Shown here: one piece after another, positions 54,316-64,000 of the stretch
How the letters are laid out: every line of letters begins with the position of its first letter
Numbering within the stretch: position 1 is the stretch's first letter
Assembly: GCA_039881045.1 (NCBI GenBank)
Contig: JAYWVB010000048.1
Location: forward strand, 186,001-250,000
Length of the DNA stretch: 64,000 bases
Direction: 5' to 3'
DNA from: Chaetomium olivaceum
Lineage: Eukaryota; Ascomycota; Sordariomycetes; Sordariales; Chaetomiaceae
Translations under genes and position numbers: made by a program
Notes under the pieces: generated by a model
Told to the model about the DNA's origin: nothing
What the model saw: the letters and a program-made list of their open reading frames with translations, nothing else
Database searches by the model: none

Positions 54316-54894
54316 GGCGGCGGTGGATGTGGGTTGCGACAAGGTGTAAATGGGAACCTTCGCGGCCGCGTCGATTTGAGACCACCAAGCCTCACTCCAG
54401 TCCACAGCACCTTGCAGCGGGGCAGCAACCCCACCACATCCTTGCTGTCTTGGTATTAGCACGTGACTCTGACGCTCCCACGCAGCTGGCAACCGAGCCT
54501 GACAGCAGGCCAGTAATGCCACATCTCCCATGCACGCCTGCTTCCTTCGATATTGACGACCCTGAGCGACCGTATCGGGGTGGACTCCTTTTGGCTCTCC
54601 CCACGAACACAGCAGGTGATGCTCCGCTCTCCCACGCTGCCAGCGGCTCACGAATCACTCCCTCCCGACCTGCCGACTGCGCATTCCAGGTTCCTACAGC
54701 CGCTCGCCTGAGCAGAACCGTGCTGCGACTCTTGGAGAGCTCAGGAGTAGCCCCATCTGCCCATCCACCCCTCAGCCAATTCCCGACTCGAGATCGAACA
54801 TTGCCGCTGCACGCACAAACCCCATACCACGACCCCGAATACTCTCTTCACCAAACCACCACCACCACCGGCTTGTCGTCATCCATCGCCCACC
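54316..54894. promoter_or_regulatory. Divergent promoter and leader of Mago and SEC26
   Basis: A 579-bp region between divergent housekeeping genes. The long plus-strand open frame 54153-55043 that covers it and overlaps antisense Mago exons is not a gene. A CACCACCACCACC stretch precedes the SEC26 ATG. Confidence 0.45.
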
Positions 54895-57890
54895 ATGTCG
54901 TTTCTCGACAATGCGTACAGCTTGGTCAAGGACAGTGCCACCGAGGGCACGCCGACTTTGGCCGAGCTGCGGGCACAACTGGAGAAGGGCACCGACGAAA
55001 CCAAGATCGAAACCATGAAGCGCATCTTGACCATCATGCTTAATGGCGACCCTATGCCTCAATTGCTCATGCACATCATTCGATTCGTCATGCCTTCCAA
55101 ATCGAAACCCCTAAAGAAGCTTCTTTATTTCTACTACGAGATCTGCCCCAAGCTTGATGCCCAGGGGAAGCTGAAGCAGGAGTACATTTTAGTATGGTAT
55201 GGGCGCCTCTCTTGACGTGAAAGCCGCCGCCTTGCGCTGACTGGGCCATGCAGTAACGGCATCCGGAACGATTTGCAACACCCGAACGAGTTCATTCGAG
55301 GCAACACGCTACGGTTCCTCTGCAAGCTCCGGGAGCCCGAGCTGCTCGAGCCCCTGCTTTCCTCCGCGCGGTCGTGCCTTGAGCACCGTCATGCCTATGT
55401 ACGGAAGAATGCCGTGTTCGCCGTAGCTTCCATCCACCAGCACTCGCCATCCTTGATCCCCGACGCTCCTGAGCTCATTGCGACGTTCCTCGAAGGAGAG
55501 AGTGACCCCACATGCAAGCGGAACGGTTTCGCTGCGCTCTCCAGTATTAGCCACGACAAGGCTCTGGTATACCTCAGCACGGTGTTCGATGGGATCCCGA
55601 ACGCAGAGGAGCTCCTGCAGCTGGTCGAACTCGAGTTTATCAGGAAAGATGCCGTCCAAAACTCGCAGAATAAGGCGCGGTACTTGCGTCTCATTTTCGA
55701 CCTTCTCGAAGCAAACACATCCACAGTCGTTTATGAGGCGGCATCCTCCCTCACGGCTCTCACCAGCAACCCTGTAGCCGTCAAGGCGGCCGCGGCCAAG
55801 TTCATCGAGCTTGCGATCAAGGAGGCCGACAATAATGTCAAGCTTATCGTGCTCGACCGGGTTGACCAGCTCCGTCAAAAGAACGAAGGCATTCTAGACG
55901 ATCTCATCATGGAGATCCTGCGCGTCCTCTCGAGCCCTGATATCGACGTGCGCAAAAAGGCTTTGGAGATTGCGCTGGAGATGGTTTCGAGCAAGAACGT
56001 CGAGGAGGTCGTGCTCCTCCTCAAGAAGGAATTGTCCAAGACGGTCGACCAGGAGTATGAGAAGAACAGTGAATACCGCCAGCTCCTCATCCACTCCATT
56101 CACCAATGTGCTGTCAAGTTCTCCGAGGTCGCTGCCAGCGTGGTGGACCTCCTCATGGACTTTATTGGCGACTTCAACAACACCTCTGCCGTCGATGTTA
56201 TCAATTTCGTCAAGGAGGTGGTTGAGAAGTTCCCAGCGCTGCGGCCAGCAATTGCTCACAGACTCGTCGACACTCTGAGGGAGGTCCGTGCCGGCAAGGT
56301 CTACCGGGGTATCTTGTGGATTATCGGCGAGTACTCGCTTGATGAGAAGGATATCCGGGATGCGTGGAAGGGGATCAGGGCTAGCCTTGGTGAGATCCCT
56401 ATCCTGGCGTCCGAGCAAAGGTTGCTGGACAACATGGATAACGACGAGGAGAACAAGGACGAAGGGCAGGTCAACGGGCATCCCAAATCTACCGCCGGTG
56501 GCTCCCGGAAGGTTCTCGCTGACGGGACATACGCCACTGAGACCGCCCTCACTAGTCAGTCCGCGGCTGCCGCTAGGTTGGAAGCCGTGAAGGCATCTTC
56601 GAAGCCTCCTCTCCGACAACTCATCCTGGACGGTGATTATTATCTCGCGACCGTTCTGGCAGCGACTCTCACAAAGCTGGTCATCCGCCACTCTGAAATT
56701 TCTTCAGAGGCTGGCCGCACGAACGCTCTCCGGGCAGAGGCCATGCTCGCCATGATCTCGATCATCCGGGTCGGCCAGTCACAGTTCGTCAAGGCTCCTA
56801 TCGACGAGGATTCTGTAGACCGAATTATGAGCTGTGTGCGGTCCCTGGCCGAGTTCAAGGAGCACAAGGAGCTGGAGACGGTGTATCTTGAGGACACCAG
56901 GAAGGCTTTCCGTGCCATGGTACAGGTGGAGGAGAAGAAGCGTGAGGCAAAGGCGGCCTTCGAGAGGGCCAAGACTGCCGTCCAAGTTGACGATGTCGTT
57001 TCAATCCGCCAGCTCTCCAAGAAGAACGCTGTTGACGGCGCCGACGCGATCGAACTCGATCTGGAGCGGGCGGCAGGCGGCGATACCAGCGCCGATGATG
57101 ACTTGTCAGGCAAGCTTAGCCGCGTTGTCCAGCTCACCGGCTTCTCAGACCCTGTGTATGCCGAAGCATACGTCAAGGTCCACCAGTTCGACATCATCCT
57201 CGACGTTCTGCTGGTCAACCAGACCACCGACACGCTACAAAATCTCACCGTCGAGTTCGCCACGCTCGGCGACCTCAAGGTGGTGGAACGGCCGACGAGC
57301 CAGAACTTGGGCCCGCACGACTTCCACAACGTGCAATGCACCATCAAGGTATCGTCGACTGATACGGGCGTCATCTTCGGTAACGTTGTATATGAGGGCG
57401 CGCACTCTACTGACACCAACGTGGTCATTCTCAACGACCTGCACGTCGACATCATGGACTACATCCAACCGGCAACGTGCACCGAGACAGAGTTCCGCAC
57501 CATGTGGACCGAGTTCGAGTGGGAGAACAAGGTAAACATCAACAGCAAGGCCAAGACGCTGCGCGAGTTCTTGGACCAGCTCATGGCGTGCACCAACATG
57601 AACTGCTTGACGCCCGACGCGAGCTTGAAGGGCGACTGCCAGTTCCTGAGTGCGAATCTGTACGCGAGGAGCGTATTTGGTATGTTTAACCGCTTTTTCC
57701 ACAACATATGGTGTCGGGGTGACTAACACGTTCAACAGGCGAGGACGCCCTAGCCAATCTGAGCATCGAGAAGGAGGGTGACGATGGCCCGATCACTGGG
57801 TTCCTGAGGATACGCAGCAGGTCTCAAGGATTGGCGCTGAGCCTGGGGTCGCTCAAGGGGCTAAACAAGATCGGCTCGGTTGCTGCTTGA
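54895..57890 (+). CDS. SEC26: COPI coat beta subunit (beta-COP)
   Basis: Beta-COP is part of the coatomer that coats Golgi-to-ER vesicles. Exons: 54895-55196, 55254-57679, 57739-57890, in frame, ~960 aa as usual. The N-terminal HEAT/adaptin part has LKKLLYFYYEICPKLD, NGIRNDLQHPNEFIRGNTLR and YVRKNAVFAVASIHQHSP. The middle has GKVYRGILWIIGEYSLD, an acidic linker and LRQLILDGDYYLATVLAATL. The C-terminal appendage has GFSDPVYAEAYVKVHQFDII, then NVVILNDLHVDIMDYIQPA and FRTMWTEFEWENKVNI. The last exon gives GEDALANLSIEKEGDDGPIT and KGLNKIGSVAA. The long antisense frames across this gene are shadows of its GC-rich third positions. No damage. Confidence 0.96.
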
Positions 57891-58649
57891 AGAGGGCGCG
57901 CGAGCAAGTGTTTTGACGGCAATAACAGCAGCAGCCTTGTAGTAGGTGGTGGTGTCCTTACGAAGCGAGCGTCAATGTGCCGTCCCCGGCGTCGTGATGA
58001 TGTTCAGAAGCGCCTGGGTCGCAGACTTAGTTAACGTCGCCATGTCCCTGACGTACTCGGCGCGATACCGTGTTGCTGGGCTTGGCGGGGGGTGGGAGGT
58101 TGTGTATGGAGTTCTGGCAGGAAGAGGAAGGAAGTTGGGGGCCCGAAAAAAGCAGGCTGCGAAAAGGGCGATGGGGGGATGGGGGGTTGGTGGTGTTTAG
58201 ACAACTATTATACAGCCTGTGAATTCACTGTTTGTGTTTGGACCATGAATGGACAGTTAATTGTGATAGTACAGTAAAACCCTCATGTCCCATGGTAGAG
58301 GTTGGGAAGTGGCGTGAACGAGTGGCATACCTCAGCTGCCCGCCGCCCTTTTGTACACGGTAACTGAGTGAGCACTTCCTCCATTCCCCAAGATTACATC
58401 AGGGCGCTCTCAATCCCACGAAGTCATCACCAATGACGTGTGCACGATCCAAGTACGCATCGCCGCGGTTGTCGACGGCTGTTCCGGGAGATACGGAAAA
58501 GGTAACAGCAGCCTCTCACAGCGGACTATCTGTCATGAAAGGCAATAGACAACCGGGTAACATCGGCAGGACTGTCGTCAATCATATCAAGGGCGGTGGG
58601 CTACATACACAAACAGCTCTGTACGTCCCGAGCGGCTCAACCTTCGGCC
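57891..58649. other. Intergenic, convergent side of SEC26 and SDR gene
   Basis: No gene seen; G-rich GGGGG stretches near 58085-58190. Confidence 0.4.
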
Positions 58650-59579
58650 CTAAAATGGGATCCTGCCCCCATCCCATTTGAAGAACGCCCCATTATCCTT
58701 GGGCGTGATCTCCTTGAAGACCTTCATCGGGCCGGCGATGCACGTGTCCATGTCATCCTCGCCATCCCAGCCCGTCAGCCGTGTCGAGAGGAAGCCCGGC
58801 TCCACGCAGACCGTGGTCACCTTGCGACCCTCGGCCTCCCACTCGCGAGCCATCGTCACCACGCCCTGGTTGAGAGCGGCTTTGGATGCTCGGTAGGCAA
58901 GGAAAAGACCGAATGTGTTGGCTGCATGATAGACGGATGCGTTAGCGGCTATTTGGGCACCAGGAAATATTTGAGAAATCCGCCGGGGGTGGGGGAGGCG
59001 TTGGAGATTAACTGACTGGAAACGGAACCAAAAGCCAAAGAGACGTTCACGATCTTGGCGTCGGGGGCACGTTCCAACTTTGGCAGAAAGTGCTTCGTGG
59101 TTATAATCGGTCCTACGGTCATGACGCGGAACTTCTCAACCATAATGTCGGCCGTCTGCTCGTGCCAGTGCCTCGGCTTGGGCGGCAACCGCCGAGGTTG
59201 ACAAGCATGTCTAGAGGTTTGTCCCCGTAGGCAGCGGCTGCCTTCTCTATGGTAGCTTCATCGAGATAGTCAAGTTCGAGGATCTTGGAACCTGTTTTCT
59301 CAAGCTTGGGCGGATGTCAATAGCGCATCATGATGAAGAATCTAGCACCAATATGCTAGTTTAGATGTCCGACCTACCTCATCAACTGTGGGATCCTTGG
59401 CCGCTCGAGTTTGCGGACGAACTGTGCTGGTTACATCCCAGGACTCTGCAATGAAGGCCTTGACGAGGTTGAAGCCAATCCCGCGGTTCGCCGCTGATGA
59501 TACAGTGTGGTTAGGTAGGTCTTTTAGATTCGAGAGTTGTGTGATACCGACCGATAATAAGGACACTTTTCTGCGTCAT
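58650..59579 (-). CDS. Short-chain dehydrogenase/reductase
   Basis: NAD(P)-dependent oxidoreductase of unknown substrate. Exons: 59579-59552 (MTQKSVLII), 59493-59378, 59304-58961, 58921-58650. The cofactor loop reads AANRGIGFNLVKAFI; the classical first Gly is replaced by Ala at the exon join, which could also be spliced slightly differently. KILELDYLDEATIEKAA and KPLDMLVNLGG follow (an NAGG-like segment here reads NLGG). The catalytic Ser region is AKIVNVSLAFGSVSS, then LAYRASKAALNQGVV supplies the YxxxK pair, and VCVEPGFLSTRLTGWDG the C-terminal PG motif. Near 59184-59192 the frame shifts by one base (GGCGGTTGCCGCCC). It ends FFKWDGGRIPF. Possibly functional if the shift is a sequence error. 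Confidence 0.78.
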
Positions 59580-60652
59580 TTTGACTGTTAGGCTGGCTGC
59601 CGATATAACATCAAGGTGTAACCTGTAGGAGAAAGAAGCGTGGGAAGTCGAGAGTGGGATACCCTCGAGGGGTAACAAGGTTGTTGCATAAGGGAAAGAA
59701 CGAAGCGTGGAAAGGCACGACTGAGATCAGCTGATAGAGATATCTAGCTCAATAGTATAATTGCGAGATAATCACACCTGAGGCACCAAATGTCTCTGGG
59801 CAAGCTTGAATACTAAGATGGTGCAATTATATAGGGATGATAACATTACTGATACCCGTAATCACGCAACGTTGAACACCACAGTTTAAGTTACTAACCA
59901 CCCATCTACGGCTCAATCCCAACCATATATTCAGTGCTTCGTTTGCGATCTCGCTGTACCTTCATAACTGATACTAGATAACACTTCCTGCACACGTACC
60001 TGCATTTAGATTCTTCTATATGTGTCCCTCAGGTTGAGTCCCGGACATGTTAATTGCTTGCAGGGCTGCAACCCCTTCCCGTTATCTTCCCCTTCTCGGC
60101 ATGTAATCCTCAGGAGGTCACCGTTTCAGCTTATTCCCTCTCCTCCAAATCTGGCGGCCCAACAACGAAACGCACAATCGAGTCACGCCAAGTCAGCTCG
60201 CTTCTTTGTGTGTTGTTGGTGCCGGTACAGTGCCAAGTCAGCTCACTTCTTTGTGTGTTGTCGGTGCTGGTTCAGTGCCAAATCCCTTTACTTTGCCCAC
60301 CATCCCCGCGAGGTTGGCTCTACATCGAGTCCCGTGCCGGAATAATATTAACACAAGAGAGTGTACCGATCTCATGGCAACCTCATACCAAGAAAGCAAG
60401 TGAAAATTCACACCCTTTGGATTCGCAGATTCTCAGTCTCGGTCCTCCGCTACTCCCACGATTAGAAAACTCGATTTTATTTTTCTCACAGGCGATTCGA
60501 AATTCGCCGCCAAAACATCATCCAGGACGACGATCGTAGTTCTCGCATTTTCACAGCGTAGGTCAAATTTCAAAAGTGACCATCGAGACTAGAAGGTGGT
60601 ATTGGACCGGTGCCAACTGACACAAACGACCATAGTTCTACCTAGCGAGTAT
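59580..60652. other. Intergenic 1.1 kb
   Basis: Divergent upstream regions of the SDR and M20 genes. It contains the 45-bp duplication and no supported gene. Confidence 0.45.
60187..60276 (+). repeat. 45-bp tandem duplication
   Basis: Two diverged units begin GCCAAGTCAGCTC and run through CTTCTTTGTGTGTTG; a third partial unit (GCCAAATCCC) starts at 60277. It lies upstream of the M20 gene and may affect its promoter. Confidence 0.85.
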
Positions 60653-61927
60653 ATGCCCCCGGTCAGCGTCTCCCACGACATGACGGCCATCGTTCCGGAC
60701 AGCGCCCTTCTCCGGGAGGTGGTGGAGGTCTTCCGACCGGATCTCACACAATATGCCGATTTCTACCGCGATGTCCACAAGCATCCCAAACTTGCCGCCA
60801 TGGAAAAGGAAACAGCGGGGAAGGTGGTAGCGCATCTGACCCGTCTGGGTTTCACGGTCTACTTGGGTATCGGCGGCCACGGCGTTGTCGGGGTCTTCCA
60901 TAACGGCGTGGGAAAGACCATCTTGATGCGGGCCGAACTCGATGCACTGCCGATTCTGGAGCAGACAGACCTCACTTACGGCAGCCAGCAGCGAATGCGA
61001 GACCGATACGGAAACCTGCGTCCCACAATGCACGCTTGTGGCCACGACATGAACATGGCCGCTTTGTTGGCCGCTGCCCACCTGTTAAAGGCTGCCAGCC
61101 ACCGGTGGAAAGGTACCATATTGGTAGTTTTCCAACCCGAAGAGGAAGAATTGACTGGTGCGATGGCCATGCTCAATGGCGGTTTCTACGACCTGGTCCC
61201 CGTGCCGGATATCATGCTTGCCCAACATCTGGTGCCCGCACGCGCCGGCACAGTAGCGATACGATCCGGTCCGGTACTCGTTGCTGCCGACGCGATGCGC
61301 ATCAGGGTCATTGGCGGGCCTTGCGAAGACAGCATCAACCCGCAATTCTGCGTCGACCCAATCCTTCTCGCAACGCGCATCGTGTCTGGGCTTCAGGATG
61401 CCGTGACCAGCGAGGTCGGGCCGGACGAGGACGCTACCGTGGCATGTTGGGGGTTCCACGCTGGTGTGCCCGGGAATGACTACGTCGCCTACGCCGACAT
61501 CCTTCTTGACATTAAAACAGTCAAACCACACATACGTCAGCGTGTGCTTGACCTCATCACAAAGCTATTTCTCGACCAATGCCGCGCTGCTGGCGTGCCT
61601 CGGGATCCTGAGATCAACCACAGCGTTCGCGCGCCGCTGACGAACAACCACGAGTCCATCGTCAACCCCATTGACCGCGTTTTCCGGGATTACTTTACAT
61701 CCAATATGGTTGAGATGGCCTTCGTCCGCTCAACCGAGGACTTTTCGGTCTTTGGTACTGCCCACAACGTACCATATGCATATTGGAACTTTGGGGGCAC
61801 TCCCATGGATGCGGAAGAGCCGCTACCGACAAACCACTCTCCATTCTTCGCACCTGAGGTTGATCTTACCTTGAAGATGGGAACTGATGCTATGGCTCTC
61901 GCGGCGTTGACTTTTCTTTTGGCTTGA
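60653..61927 (+). CDS. M20-family amidohydrolase (aminoacylase/hippurate-hydrolase type)
   Basis: Zinc or metal peptidase/amidase family M20D, hydrolysing N-acyl amino acids or related amides; substrate not predictable. Single exon with ATG at 60653 (MPPVSVSHDM); a second ATG at 60680 is possible. FYRDVHKHPKLAAMEKETAG opens the domain. RAELDALPI and PTMHACGHDMNMAALLAA hold metal ligands (HACGHD), VVFQPEEEELTGA the catalytic/ligand glutamates, and MLAQHLVPARAGTV another histidine. The dimerisation lid is RIRVIGGPCEDSINPQFCVD, and the end has NFGGTPMDAEEPLPTNHSP supplying the last His. No signal peptide seen, so probably cytosolic. About 425 aa, normal. No damage. Confidence 0.85.
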   Translation: MPPVSVSHDMTAIVPDSALLREVVEVFRPDLTQYADFYRDVHKHPKLAAMEKETAGKVVAHLTRLGFTVYLGIGGHGVVGVFHNGVGKTILMRAELDALPILEQTDLTYGSQQRMRDRYGNLRPTMHACGHDMNMAALLAAAHLLKAASHRWKGTILVVFQPEEEELTGAMAMLNGGFYDLVPVPDIMLAQHLVPARAGTVAIRSGPVLVAADAMRIRVIGGPCEDSINPQFCVDPILLATRIVSGLQDAVTSEVGPDEDATVACWGFHAGVPGNDYVAYADILLDIKTVKPHIRQRVLDLITKLFLDQCRAAGVPRDPEINHSVRAPLTNNHESIVNPIDRVFRDYFTSNMVEMAFVRSTEDFSVFGTAHNVPYAYWNFGGTPMDAEEPLPTNHSPFFAPEVDLTLKMGTDAMALAALTFLLA

Positions 61928-62233
61928 ATTTCTCGGAGCAGGTAAAATATAGTTATAGAGACCAAAAATGTACTGCACTCAACGCGCGTCAGGTTTATGG
62001 ACACATGATGGGAACGGGAAAGAACCTAAGCTTGAGTTAGCCGCAAATTTCTCTTACAGACGTTGCATACCTAATTTAACATGAGAAAGCATTTTCGGAC
62101 CGTAGCCACGAGACCTCATGGACCGTACCACACACACAACAACAATGGGCACTCCTCTACAACTAGCATCCTCTTGAATGAATTAATAGAGGTACCGTAA
62201 TTAACGATACTAATTTGAGAATGACTTTATAAC
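61928..62233. other. Intergenic between M20 gene and LINE copy 2
   Basis: No gene seen. Confidence 0.4.
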
Positions 62234-63842
62234 CTAACAATGTAATATTATTATTATTTCCTACACCGATATGCCCTGGGGCGCGCCGGTCCTTCTACTG
62301 CTATTTACAAAGGGAACCGTACCGTATAGGCCGGATAAAAACCTCTGTCTACCACTTTGAGACAACAATCTATGAATCCGTCATACTGCAAAAGAAAGGA
62401 GGCCCTTTGCCGGCCTCCGTGCCCTCTAGCCCTCCCCATCCACTGTTTCTAGCTCCAGCCTTCTGGCTAGGCTATACTCCAGTAGCCGGCCAGAGTCCAT
62501 CAGCCAGCCAAGGACCTTCCTAACAAATCTTCTGCTCCGGGCACCTACTCCCCGTAATACGGTTTGTAGGTCCCGATGTGACCGAATCTCTCTGCCGTCC
62601 CACGGCCTTTGTAACGGCGGGTCGGGGCACCAAACCACCAAGTGCTCCACTGTCTCCCTGCCTCTCCCGCACTCGCAATAGGGGGTACGGACCTCCGGGA
62701 CTTTCACCCTGAACAGGTAGTCCCGGAGGCCTATATCCCCGATACGGGCCTGAGAAAGGAGGGAGCTCTGCGCCTTTGTAAGACCTTCGTGTCTCATCAG
62801 AGCTTTGTCGGTAAATAAGAGGGCTGGGGGGTCTTCGTCGGCTATCCTCCTGTTTAATACCCTCTGTCGAGTAGTACTTTGTTGACTAGCTCTCTGTTGT
62901 TCCCACCGGGCCTGCCAGGCCAGTTCGACCACCTCCTTGGTATTCGACCCCCTATCCTTCCCCCCGATCTTCCATTTGTAGTTAACCCACTGGGCCACTA
63001 CACTAGCGGCTAGTTCAGTGGGCGTGGGGCTCTGCGGGCCCTGACGGGGCCTCCGGCCTCGGGTTTTCCTCCTCTTGTTGAACCTTCGGTAGACCTTATT
63101 GCAGGCCTCAGTGATTAGATGCCCCGTGGTTATTCTCTCGGCCTCCGGCCCAGCCCCTGATTGTAGGGCCTGCTTCTGTAGCCGGCCCTCGAAGTCGGCC
63201 AGCCGCTTGTTGAGATATAAGTCTAGCGGTGGCACCCAGGCCTCTGTTTCTAAGCACCGAATAGGAGCTGACTTGTATGCCCCTACTACTATTCGAAGGC
63301 TCCTGTTCTGAGCTTTTGACAAGACCTTTGCAGGCCCCTTCGGCCCTGTAGCTCTTGGAGCTGTTGGTTGGTGGAAGCTGGAGGCTCCGTAAGCCATGGC
63401 ACTGCGGATGCACTTTACGTAGACCTCCCGAGCCCTGGATAGGCTCGGGCCCCACGTCTTTGCTGCAATCCTCGATAAGGCGAAATCTTGGGTTTTGAGT
63501 TTCCGTTCCACAGCTTGTTGGTGCGCCCTCCATGATAGCTTCCAGTCCAGCCAGACGCCTAGAAACCGAGCCGATTCCACTGGCTTAACTGTGCTGTAGC
63601 CACTAGCCCCTGGGTGGGCCAGGGCCACCGGGTTCGCCCACTGTCTCCGACCTTTGTTAAAGTGAATTAATTCGCACTTTTGGGGTGCAAACGCCATCCC
63701 CCGGGTACCAGCCCACTGCAAGCAGGTCTTCCAAGCTTTTTCTAGTTGCTGTGTATTGGCCTCTGGGTTCTTTCCAAAGGCCAGTAGGTTTGTGTCGTCT
63801 GCGAACCCTACTATGCTAACCACTGGATCTAACAATGTAATA
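62234..63842 (-). mobile_element. 5'-truncated Tad-like LINE, copy 2
   Basis: A 14-bp target duplication, CTAACAATGTAATA, flanks the insert at 62234-62247 and 63829-63842. The 1.58-kb body (62248-63828) ends in TAA repeats at the low-coordinate side. It is the same subfamily as copy 1 and extends ~530 bp further 5'. The single open frame is undamaged. Confidence 0.95.
62426..63828 (-). pseudogene. LINE reverse-transcriptase C-terminal half
   Basis: The frame enters from the truncation point just before the polymerase active-site motif GFADDTNLLAFG (F-A-D-D). It continues through the thumb (CELIHFNKGRRQW, RFLGVWLDWKLSWRAH) and the linker YGASSFHQPTAP to the C-terminal CCHC finger, ending LETVDGEG. 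The endonuclease and the N-terminal half of the polymerase are missing, and the apparent start (TTG) belongs to the target-site duplication, so no enzyme is expected. Confidence 0.9.
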
Positions 63843-64000
63843 GTTTAGGTACAATTACTTTATTTTCTTTTCCTTTTCCCTTTCCCTTTACGGTCCGTGG
63901 GGACCAATAGCTACAGTCCGAAAATGCTTCCTCTTTAACATTACAATCCTTCCCTCCTTGAACAATCTAACACCCCGACCAGAGTCCGTTTAACTCCAGT
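63843..64000. other. Pyrimidine-rich flank
   Basis: TTTTCTTTTCCTTTTCCCTT tract near 63860-63890; no gene seen. Confidence 0.4.

Noticed and set aside
55894..57455. Several long antisense frames across SEC26
   Set aside because: They mirror beta-COP codons and have no recognisable domains.
62426..63842. Start codon of the LINE open frame at 63835
   Set aside because: It is TTG within the target-site duplication, not a real start.

Overview
The window is nuclear DNA of a filamentous ascomycete, most likely a sordariomycete close to the Chaetomiaceae. Genes are split by short GT-AG introns (about 40-90 nt) with CTAAC/ACTAAC branch sites. There is a cellulose-active AA9 oxygenase, HET-type kinase and TPR genes, a Clr5 protein, and a fungal mobile-element set (Tad-like LINEs, a Crypton, a Ty3/gypsy chromovirus). 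No bacterial-style operons, rRNA, tRNA or CRISPR were recognised. LAYOUT. 0-32 kb is accessory and repeat-rich: an RRM protein, a broken AA9 LPMO gene, a 5'-truncated LINE, a 2.9-kb segment bounded by 33-bp inverted repeats with two convergent genes, a Crypton tyrosine-recombinase element, a kinase-TPR gene, a CorA-like membrane protein, a double-kinase gene, a JmjC gene, and a gypsy remnant with a LINE nested in it. Two copies of a 39-bp near-perfect palindrome bracket the CorA-like and double-kinase genes. 32.6-62 kb is mostly compact conserved core: Clr5 protein, proteasome ATPase Rpt5, a Tic20/DUF4870-like membrane protein, mitochondrial uL10m, TRP4 (tryptophan synthesis), tRNA ligase, an ankyrin protein, RNase P/MRP subunit Rpp40, tRNA m2G10 methyltransferase Trm11, GID4, Mago nashi and beta-COP (Sec26), then an SDR and an M20 amidohydrolase. 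The window ends in a second, longer copy of the same LINE on the opposite strand. HOW GENES RELATE. The core block is ordinary housekeeping without an obvious shared pathway, although three of its genes act on tRNA (tRNA ligase, Rpp40, Trm11). The 13.7-27.1 kb block combines gene types that fungi often hold together in variable self/non-self or stress loci; that reading is inference. CAUTION ON BROKEN GENES. Many genes carry a single reading-frame break, usually a missing base in a short G or C run. Two such breaks fall in the essential tRNA ligase gene. The simplest reading is that the underlying assembly undercalls G/C homopolymers, so 'pseudogene' calls here need raw-read confirmation.
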